DNA from: Armatimonadetes bacterium 13_1_40CM_64_14
Lineage (GTDB): Bacteria; Sysuimicrobiota; Sysuimicrobiia; Sysuimicrobiales; Kaftiobacteriaceae
Reading direction: 5' to 3'
Length of the DNA stretch: 40,221 nt
NCBI GenBank assembly: GCA_001917855.1
Contig: MNEU01000037.1
Span: 1-40,221, forward strand
The position numbers and the translations under genes are program-made. Positions 35,117 through 40,221 of the stretch are shown here, in pieces. The notes beneath the pieces are model-generated. The model was not told the DNA's origin. It searched no databases and saw nothing but the letters and a program-made list of their open reading frames with translations. The stretch's first letter is position 1. Every line of letters starts with the position of its first letter.

Positions 35117-35513
35117 ACTCCCGCTCGATACCAGGGCGTTTGTCCTGGTTGACCGCAGCGAGGAAAAACATGGAGATGGTGTGGCCGTCTTGGAACGGTG
35201 GACGGGCCCAATTCTTACGACGAGGGTATCCTCACCGAGACGCTGCGTCTCGTCGGTCCGGCATGGCGGCCACAAGGAGTCTGTCTAGAATCTTCCTCCG
35301 TGGCGCCTTTCTGATTGCCCCGTCTTCGAGAACAAACCTGCAAAGGGTGACAGATCTCATGGAGAAGTATCATGATTTGCCGATGGACTACGCAGACGCC
35401 ACATTAGTCGCTCTAGCGGAGGAGACCGAACCGATTGGGTCTTCACTTTGGATCAAAAGGGGTTCTCCGCTTACCGGTTGCACGGCAAGAAACCCTTCCG
35501 GCTCGCCCCGTAA
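35106..35513 (+). pseudogene. VapC-type PIN-domain toxin broken by three frameshifts
   Basis: Joining pieces from three frames rebuilds a PIN-domain protein of about 136 residues, normal for VapC. Frame a (from GTG 35106) reads PTELPLDTRAF and VAVLERWTGPILTT. After a shift near 35226-35231, frame b reads LTETLRLVGPAWRPQGVCLE. After another near 35285-35290, frame c reads FLRGAFLIAPSS and DLPMDYADATLVALAEE. After a third near 35430, frame a resumes with DWVFTLDQKGFSAYRLHGKK, ending PFRLAP and TAA 35511-35513. The acidic residues expected of the nuclease site are visible (LDT, LTE, DYADA) but no single frame joins them. PIN toxins are RNases neutralised by the antitoxin encoded just upstream. 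Confidence 0.75.
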
Positions 35514-35606
35514 GACGACTGTAGACTCAAAGGCGGGAGAAATGAGTCGTTATTCGACAGACGCGAAAGCGGGAACCAAGCACGGATGCCCCTATCAGGT
35601 CCACGC

Positions 35607-36245
35607 ATGAGCGTCAGAACAGCCGCAGCAGACATTCGAGCCGGCATCCGGGTGGAATGGCTGACCATCGCGTGGATGACTGTCGAAGCCCTCGTGAGCA
35701 TCGGAGCGGGGTTGGCTGCGCGGAGCATTGCGCTTATTGGCTTTGGTGCGGATAGTGTCATCGAGCTGGTCTCGGCGGGAGTTCTGCTGTGGCGCCTTCG
35801 TCTCGAACCCGCCGGAGCTGTGGCGGCAACTTTACGAGGACAGAAAGCCGAACATCGGGCATCCCGTGTGGTGGGTTGGAGCCTGCTCCTTCTCGCGGCC
35901 TACATCGCCGGGCGATCTGCCTACGGTCTCTGGACGCACGCCGTCTCCGAATCTTCCCCTCTAGGGATCGCGATGGCGGCTACGACGTTGTTGGTGATGC
36001 CCTGGCTGATCCGCACGAAATGGAAGGTCGCCTCTGCGATCAATAGTCCTGCTCTCAAGGGCGACGCCGCTGGTGGCGTGGTCTGCGTCTACATGGCGGC
36101 CACACTCCTCGCGGGTTTGGTTCTCCACTCGGTGTTCGGATGGTGGTGGGCCGATCCCGTCGCAGCACTCGGCATCGTATACTTTATCGTTCGTGAAGGT
36201 CACGAAGTACTCACCGCGCAGAACACGCCGGACTGCTGCGCGTAG
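35607..36245 (+). CDS. Cation diffusion facilitator-like transporter, membrane domain only
   Basis: A 212-residue protein with about six hydrophobic segments. The pattern follows CDF family transporters: IALIGFGADSVIELVSAGVL near residues 42-61 (with the family's acidic residues in helix 2) and SPALKGDAAGGVVCVYMAA near 144-162, then WWWADPVAALGIVYFIVREG in the last helix. The usual C-terminal cytoplasmic metal-sensing domain is absent, as in short CDF-like proteins. ATG 35607 was chosen; ATG 35586 is in frame but neither has a strong ribosome binding site. Likely role is export of a divalent metal, unproven. Confidence 0.75.
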   Translation: MSVRTAAADIRAGIRVEWLTIAWMTVEALVSIGAGLAARSIALIGFGADSVIELVSAGVLLWRLRLEPAGAVAATLRGQKAEHRASRVVGWSLLLLAAYIAGRSAYGLWTHAVSESSPLGIAMAATTLLVMPWLIRTKWKVASAINSPALKGDAAGGVVCVYMAATLLAGLVLHSVFGWWWADPVAALGIVYFIVREGHEVLTAQNTPDCCA

Positions 36246-36277
36246 AATCGGGGAAGCCTGCAGCAGCTCGAGAAGGA

Positions 36278-36318
36278 GTACTGCGAAGCAAACCGGCTAT
36301 CGCGGAGCTTCGCAGTAC
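36278..36318 (+). repeat. Perfect 12-bp inverted repeat upstream of the RraA-like gene
   Basis: GTACTGCGAAGC (36278-36289) and GCTTCGCAGTAC (36307-36318) are exact reverse complements separated by 17 bases (36290-36306), within which CCG/CGG can pair further. It lies between the CDF-like stop and the RraA-like start (85 bases before the TTG). No U-run follows. It may be a terminator-like hairpin for the CDF gene, an operator for the next gene, or a mobile-element remnant. Confidence 0.6.
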
Positions 36319-36402
36319 GGACGGTCTCAAAAGCGAAAGTCTCGCCAGGAAAAGATCTCATCATCCGGGCCAACACTACGTTGCAGTGAGGAGGAACGTC
36401 CT

Positions 36403-37098
36403 TTGAACCTTGCGCGTACGCAGATTGAAGCCCTCAAGCAACTCTCAAGTCCCACGGTGGCCAACGCGATCGAAACTTTCAAAGTCCGGCCACGAGAGCA
36501 GGGCAACTTGTCTTCCGCTATCCGTGCGCTCTTCCCGGAGATGGGTCCCCTGGTGGGCTACGCCGTGACTGCGGTCATTCGCGCCGAACAGGCGCCGGTT
36601 GAAGGACATCGGGCCAGCACATTCGCCTGGTGGGACTTTATCCAGACAATTCCCGCCCCCCGGGTCATCGTAATTCACGACCTCGACGATCCGCGCGGGC
36701 AGGGGGCACAGTGGGGCGAGGTCCAAGCTAACATTCACCGGGCGCTGGGATGTGTTGGGGTGGTTACAGATGGGTCGGTCCGAGATCTCGTCGAAGTGCG
36801 CGCTTTGGGATTTCAGTTCTGCGCGGCGCACGTTTCCGTTTCACACGCGAATGTCCACCTCGTCGATTTCAACCTGCCCGTGAATGTCGGGGGCGTGTGG
36901 ATCAATCCAGGGGATCTCATCCATGGGGACCAGCATGGCGTCTTAACGGTTCCTCTTGTGATCGCAGATAAGATCCCCCAAGCTGCCGCACAGATCGAGG
37001 CCGATGAGCGCCGAATTATCGACCTGTGCCAATCGCCCAAGTTCTCTGCTGAACGGTTGAAAGCCCTCTATGGGGAAATTCGCCCTGGCACCTACTGA
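36403..37098 (+). CDS. RraA family protein (likely 4-hydroxy-4-methyl-2-oxoglutarate aldolase type)
   Basis: A 231-residue RraA-fold protein. Class II pyruvate aldolases of this family carry G-x20-R-D-x2-E/D; here Gly105 (QWGEVQA) is followed by Arg127-Asp128 and Glu131 (VTDGSVRDLVEVR), so the aldolase site looks intact, unlike E. coli RraA. Other blocks are SSPTVANAIETF near residues 15-26 and VNVGGVWINPGDLIHGDQHG near 161-180. The start is TTG 36403, with AGGAGG (36389-36394) 8 bases upstream; the long open frame upstream has no homology. Substrates could be hydroxy-oxo-acids from aromatic breakdown, or oxaloacetate. Confidence 0.82.
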   Translation: MNLARTQIEALKQLSSPTVANAIETFKVRPREQGNLSSAIRALFPEMGPLVGYAVTAVIRAEQAPVEGHRASTFAWWDFIQTIPAPRVIVIHDLDDPRGQGAQWGEVQANIHRALGCVGVVTDGSVRDLVEVRALGFQFCAAHVSVSHANVHLVDFNLPVNVGGVWINPGDLIHGDQHGVLTVPLVIADKIPQAAAQIEADERRIIDLCQSPKFSAERLKALYGEIRPGTY

Positions 37099-37240
37099 GG
37101 CTCTTACAAACTGGTGTGGGGAGGTGGATCTACGCCAGCCTTGTTATGCTCTCCGGCACTCCCAATGGCGCAGGCTTGTAGATTCTGGAGGTGTCTGCTC
37201 CAGTCGGCCTCATTCCGTACCCTGATGATCCTGCGATCGA

Positions 37241-37282
37241 GACTGTCGTGGGGCCCTCTCCCATGGATCCCCGACGACAGTC
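37241..37282. terminator. Long hairpin between convergent genes, possible bidirectional terminator
   Basis: GACTGTCGT (37241-37249) and ACGACAGTC (37274-37282) pair perfectly over 9 bp. GGGG/CCCC adds 4 more across one bulged G, leaving a 15-base loop. It sits between the convergent RraA-like and DsrE-like genes, where a shared terminator is expected. Neither side has a clear T-run, so intrinsic termination is uncertain. Confidence 0.5.
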
Positions 37283-37304
37283 CCTTGAAAGACCCCGACA
37301 CCGG

Positions 37305-38039
37305 CTAAGAGTTGACGACTATACGATAGCCCTTGTCCTGAAGTCTTACTAATTCCCCCACTGCCGCAGGAATGAGCAAGGCACCGGGGATCAGGTGACC
37401 TTGAATCTCTGCGACGATCTGCTCTGCTGTCTGGTTGTCAGGGTTCCGATCCTTGCTTGCGGCCGCCGCACCGGCGTGCCCGTGAGCAGTCTGGTGTCAA
37501 GTCAGGAATAAAACCCCACGGCGCTGCAGGCCCTCAATGCTGGTGTCTGCGTAGTACGGGTGGCTCCGATCCTTGGGAGGTGGGGACACGTCTTGGTCCG
37601 AGATCTTGCTCTTAAGCCAGATATTGCGCATCGCGGAGGCACCGGTAGCGGTATCCTTAACATTGAACGCATCGCCCAACCGGTACTTTTCCCAAATGTG
37701 GTCGTCGTACGTGGCAGCATTGGCTGAGAAATAGGCCTGGACTACGACCTGGATCTCGTCTGGGAGAACATTGTAGGAAAACTGAAAGCCATTCAGGCCG
37801 TTTGAGATGTTCGGATAGATGATGGGGTTGTTAATGTTAGGCCACTGGTAGAGCTGTCGCACCCGTACCGGCCGATTTACGATCGCCTCATACTTCTCGA
37901 ACCGATACGCGGGGTCAGTAGGCGTGAGATCGTGAGCCTCTGCCTCGCCTGGGAGGCCCGATAAAACCGCCACCCCCGCCGCGGCTACAGCCGTTTGGAA
38001 AAGTTCGCGTCTGCTAAGATTCTTGTCCATCCTACTCAT
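37305..38039 (-). CDS. Tat-exported DsrE-like protein with an in-frame TGA (candidate selenocysteine)
   Basis: The protein begins with a Tat-type signal (SRRELFQTAVAAAGVAVL near residues 7-24). It continues with a DsrE-like domain: FQFSYNVLPDEIQVVVQAY, DDHIWEKYRLGDAFNVKD, YYADTSIEGLQRRGVLFLT. Codon 181 is TGA (37497-37499). The same frame then runs 63 more codons: HQTAHGHAGAAAA, TAEQIVAEIQGHLIPGALLI, PAAVGELVRLQDKGYRIV, to TAG at 37305. That tail looks like the last helix and strand of the fold, and relatives, as I recall, have Cys where TGA lies. Read conventionally, the gene ends at 37497 with 180 residues and half a domain. ATG 38039 follows a GGGGGGTGGG stretch; ATG 38030 is also possible. 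Function is unknown; DsrE relatives handle sulfur. Confidence 0.6.
37464..37499 (-). promoter_or_regulatory. In-frame UGA with downstream hairpin (possible bacterial SECIS)
   Basis: Starting 21 bases after the UGA (37499-37497), the minus-strand RNA reads CGCCG-GUG-CGGCG (37476-37464), a perfect 5-bp stem with a GUG loop whose first base is 26 nt past the UGA. Bacterial SECIS elements lie directly after the UGA, with a G early in the apical loop at roughly this distance. Weaker outer pairing (GG/CC, UGC/GCA) can extend it. Short GC stems arise easily by chance in such DNA. Confidence 0.35.
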
Positions 38040-38294
38040 CAGACCCACCCCCCTCGGGCACCACGCCGTTCTTGACGCACGTATTCCGCTCCCCCATTCA
38101 AATGCCCTGCGCGAATCAGACGGAGAGATAGCCATGCAGGACCCGGGCAGCGGGAGCGGCGCCGTATGGAACGCCCTTGGCTAGAGTCACTCGAGCGCAT
38201 GCTAGTGCCATCTCTTGCCTGTAGACTCTGTTTAGGGTGCTTGCCGCGCACAGCACTTGCATTCAGACGGCATCCCATGGGGAGGGCGAAACTT

Positions 38295-39269
38295 GTGCTC
38301 AACACCAGGTTCACTGAGTTGGTCGGCTGTTCGATCCCGATCCAGCAGGCCGGCATGGGTGGGCTGGCCAATCCGCAACTCGCCGCCGCGGTAGCGAGTG
38401 CCGGTGCTCAAGGCATGGTGTCAGTCGCTGGTCTCCCGACCGACCTGCTTGCTGGCATCCTCGACAATCTCCGGAAAGAAACCTCGGGGGTCTTCGGATG
38501 CAATTTTCTCATTCCGTTTGTTGGAGAAGAGCATCGTGAAGCTGTGGCCGTCGCAGCATCGCGTTCACGTGTAATCGATTTCTTTTGGGGCGAACCCGAT
38601 TCCTCACTGGTGCAGATCGTGCATAGTGGAGGCGCGCTGGCCTGCTGGCAGGTGGGCTCAAAAACTGAAGCCGTCAAAGCCGCCGAGGCCGGGTGCGACC
38701 TCATCGTCGCCCAAGGTATTGAAGCAGGCGGCCATATCCGAGGGCGGATAGGCCTGCTGGCCCTCCTCAGCGAGGTGCTTGAGGCCGTTGAGGTCCCAGT
38801 GATCGCGGCCGGCGGAATCGGCAGTGGCCGCGCCATGGCGGCTGCGCTCGCCACGGGGGCCTCGGCTGTGCGCATCGGGACACGCTTTGCGGCTGCCGCA
38901 GAAGCCGGCGCGCATCCGGTGTACGTGAAGGCCCTCATCAAGGCCGCACCGGAAGATACAGTGTACACCGAGGCCTTCGGAGCCAACTGGCCGAATGCCC
39001 CTCACCGGGTTCTGCGCTCCAGCTTAGAAGCTGCTCAGGCATTTCCAGACGATATCGTGGGGGTGGCGACGAATATCTATACAAACCAAAAGCGGCCAAT
39101 CCGCCGCTTTGACGCCTTTGCCGCCACGGCGCTGTTTACCGGGCACGTGGAAGCGATGCCTCATTGGGCGGGGGAATCGGTAGTCGGGGTCAAGCGTCTT
39201 CAACCGGCCGCAGAGATTATTCGCGAACTATCGGGCGAAGCCGAAGATCTTCTGAGGCGGTGGTGTTGA
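38295..39269 (+). CDS. Nitronate monooxygenase family flavoprotein (2-nitropropane dioxygenase-like)
   Basis: A 324-residue TIM-barrel FMN enzyme. It begins with NTRFTELVGCSIPIQQAGMG, the normal family opening. His147 in AQGIEAGGHIRG matches the catalytic histidine, and the phosphate-binding GGIGSGRAMAAALATGASAV (173-192) with RIGTRF follows. Members oxidise alkyl nitronates such as propionate 3-nitronate, while others are FMN-dependent reductases related to FabK. GTG 38295 was chosen because GGGAGGG lies 8 bases upstream and the family N-terminus fits; ATG 38277 and longer starts are in frame. It is divergent from the DsrE-like gene across 255 bases with no other feature that I see. Confidence 0.87.
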   Translation: MLNTRFTELVGCSIPIQQAGMGGLANPQLAAAVASAGAQGMVSVAGLPTDLLAGILDNLRKETSGVFGCNFLIPFVGEEHREAVAVAASRSRVIDFFWGEPDSSLVQIVHSGGALACWQVGSKTEAVKAAEAGCDLIVAQGIEAGGHIRGRIGLLALLSEVLEAVEVPVIAAGGIGSGRAMAAALATGASAVRIGTRFAAAAEAGAHPVYVKALIKAAPEDTVYTEAFGANWPNAPHRVLRSSLEAAQAFPDDIVGVATNIYTNQKRPIRRFDAFAATALFTGHVEAMPHWAGESVVGVKRLQPAAEIIRELSGEAEDLLRRWC

Positions 39270-39311
39270 TGAGGAGCTAGATTTTCGTAAGGGCGGGACT
39301 GGAGGTTCGAG

Positions 39312-39971
39312 TTGCCGCGCGTGCTGCTTGTCGATGACGACCGGAAGCTGCTCTCACTACTGGAGCGAGGCTTCCGCTTTGAAGGGTTTGACGTGCGGAC
39401 CACCACGCGCGGATCCCACAGTGTTGAACTAGCGCGGGCCGAGCGCCCGGACGTGGTGGTGCTGGACATCGGGATGCCAGACCTGACCGGCTTCGACGTG
39501 TGCCGGCAGCTGCGCCTGCACCTCGATGTGCCCGTGATCATGCTCACGGCGCGGGACGATGTGGAAGACAAGGTCCGCGCGCTGGACCTGGGTGCCGACG
39601 ACTACGTCAGCAAGCCGTTTGCCTTTGACGAACTCGTCGCCCGGGTGCGGGCCGTCCTGCGACGCCGCCCCGGCGGAGCGTCGGAGCAGATGGCCTTCGC
39701 TGACCTCGTCTGCGATGTCCCCACGCGAGAAGTCAGGCGCGGCGCCCGGACCATAGCGCTGACACCGCGGGAGTTTGCGCTCCTCGTCTACTTCCTTCGT
39801 CATCCACGTCAGGTCCTCACGCGCGATGCCCTCTTACAGGCGGTGTGGGAGTACGAGCGGGTAGAAGATACCAAGGTGGTGGATGTGTACATCGGCTATC
39901 TGCGTCAAAAGCTGGGTTTGCCGCAACTAATTCAGACGGTCCGCGGGGTCGGGTATGCCTTGAAGGGATAG
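39312..39971 (+). CDS. OmpR/PhoB-type response regulator
   Basis: A 219-residue regulator. The receiver has acidic residues Asp8-Asp10 (LLVDDDRKLL), phospho-acceptor Asp52 (VVVLDIGMPDLTGFD), the conserved Thr in IMLTARDD and Lys in YVSKPFAFDEL. The C-terminal winged helix reads LTPREFALLVYFLRHP, then VVDVYIGYLRQKL and IQTVRGVGYAL. The start is TTG 39312 with GGAGGT (39301-39306) 5 bases upstream. The histidine kinase gene begins 3 bases after its stop, so they form one operon. Its target genes are unknown. Confidence 0.92.
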   Translation: MPRVLLVDDDRKLLSLLERGFRFEGFDVRTTTRGSHSVELARAERPDVVVLDIGMPDLTGFDVCRQLRLHLDVPVIMLTARDDVEDKVRALDLGADDYVSKPFAFDELVARVRAVLRRRPGGASEQMAFADLVCDVPTREVRRGARTIALTPREFALLVYFLRHPRQVLTRDALLQAVWEYERVEDTKVVDVYIGYLRQKLGLPQLIQTVRGVGYALKG

Positions 39972-39973
39972 TC

Positions 39974-40221
39974 GTGTACATTCGCACGCGGCTTGCGGTC
40001 CTCGTCATCCTGCTTGTGGGTGCCACGCTGGCCCTGGTGGGAACGGCGACATATAAGCTGCTCCGGCACGGCCTGCTCATCGAGATCGAACGGGACGTGG
40101 CGCGGCGCGCCACGACCTTCGCCGCGAGCCGTCCACAACCGCCCTATCCCCTTGACGTCTTTGCGGCACCCGATGTGTTCCTGCAGGTGGTCGACGCCCG
40201 AGGAACACCCGTGGCCGACTC
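39974..40221 (+). CDS. Sensor histidine kinase, N-terminal part (cut by window end)
   Basis: From GTG 39974, 3 bases after the response regulator stop, an open frame runs off the window (82 complete codons). It starts YIRTRLAVLVILLVGATLAL, a single transmembrane helix preceded by RTRL as in many OmpR-linked kinases, followed by an extracytoplasmic part (RHGLLIEIERDVARRATTFA, then PDVFLQVVDARGTPVAD). The kinase core is beyond the edge. Identity rests on position and on this N-terminal pattern. Confidence 0.75.
   Translation, partial: MYIRTRLAVLVILLVGATLALVGTATYKLLRHGLLIEIERDVARRATTFAASRPQPPYPLDVFAAPDVFLQVVDARGTPVAD

Noticed and set aside
35106-35513. Programmed frameshifting to express the PIN toxin
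   Set aside because: Three separate shifts without slippery heptamers or pseudoknot-like structures are better explained by gene decay or sequence errors.
37104-37301. Short minus-strand frame in the gap between the RraA-like and DsrE-like genes
   Set aside because: It spans the long hairpin at 37241-37282, lacks a ribosome binding site and resembles no family I know.
1-40221. CRISPR arrays, tRNA/rRNA genes, prophage or insertion sequences
   Set aside because: I saw no regularly spaced repeats, tRNA-like cloverleaf, rRNA segment, integrase or transposase motif anywhere in the window.

Overview
This is a high-GC, gene-dense bacterial chromosome segment with many GTG/TTG starts, AGGAGG-type ribosome binding sites and short operons. 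It carries several ABC importers (two branched-chain/carboxylate Liv-type systems and two peptide-type SBP-B-C modules), broad-range exporters and small catabolic enzymes. That gene mix resembles large-genome soil lineages such as Rokubacteria/Methylomirabilota. There is no rRNA or marker gene here, so that assignment is only an inference.

Layout. 1-5045 (minus strand) is a Liv operon: MetE-like protein, periplasmic binding protein, LivG, LivH, LivM, then a LivF piece that lacks the Walker A part. 5169-6394 (plus) holds a flavin reductase and a GNAT acetyltransferase. 6478-8877 (minus) holds Dps, a frameshifted CopD-like membrane protein and an SDR. 8936-14564 (minus) is a complete tripartite efflux operon (TolC, adaptor, RND pump). 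14887-16829 (minus) couples a DHA2 MFS exporter to a receiver-only response regulator; facing away from it is a NarL-type two-component pair (17111-19317). 19473-26691 (minus) contains two tandem but divergent peptide-type modules, both without ATPase genes. A small cupin follows at 27101. 27514-32081 (minus) is a second Liv operon in which LivM and LivG are fused. 32381-34617 (minus) pairs an MmgE/PrpD protein with a ComA-like phosphosulfolactate synthase. 34859-35513 (plus) is a toxin-antitoxin remnant with an intact ribbon-helix-helix antitoxin and a PIN toxin broken by three frameshifts. A CDF-like transporter, an RraA-type aldolase, a Tat-exported DsrE-like protein (minus), a nitronate monooxygenase and an OmpR-type two-component system cut by the window edge complete the segment.

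The most interesting observation is the DsrE-like gene at 37305-38039. A TGA codon (37497-37499) interrupts it where I recall relatives carrying a cysteine. The same frame then continues for 63 codons that look like the missing C-terminal half of the fold, and a small GUG-loop hairpin lies just downstream of the TGA. It is either a selenoprotein candidate or a single-base nonsense mutation. Other points of note are strong hairpins placed between binding-protein and permease genes, long inverted repeats on both sides of rraA, and several decaying genes (livF, copD-like, vapC). All functions are read from sequence motifs without database searches.
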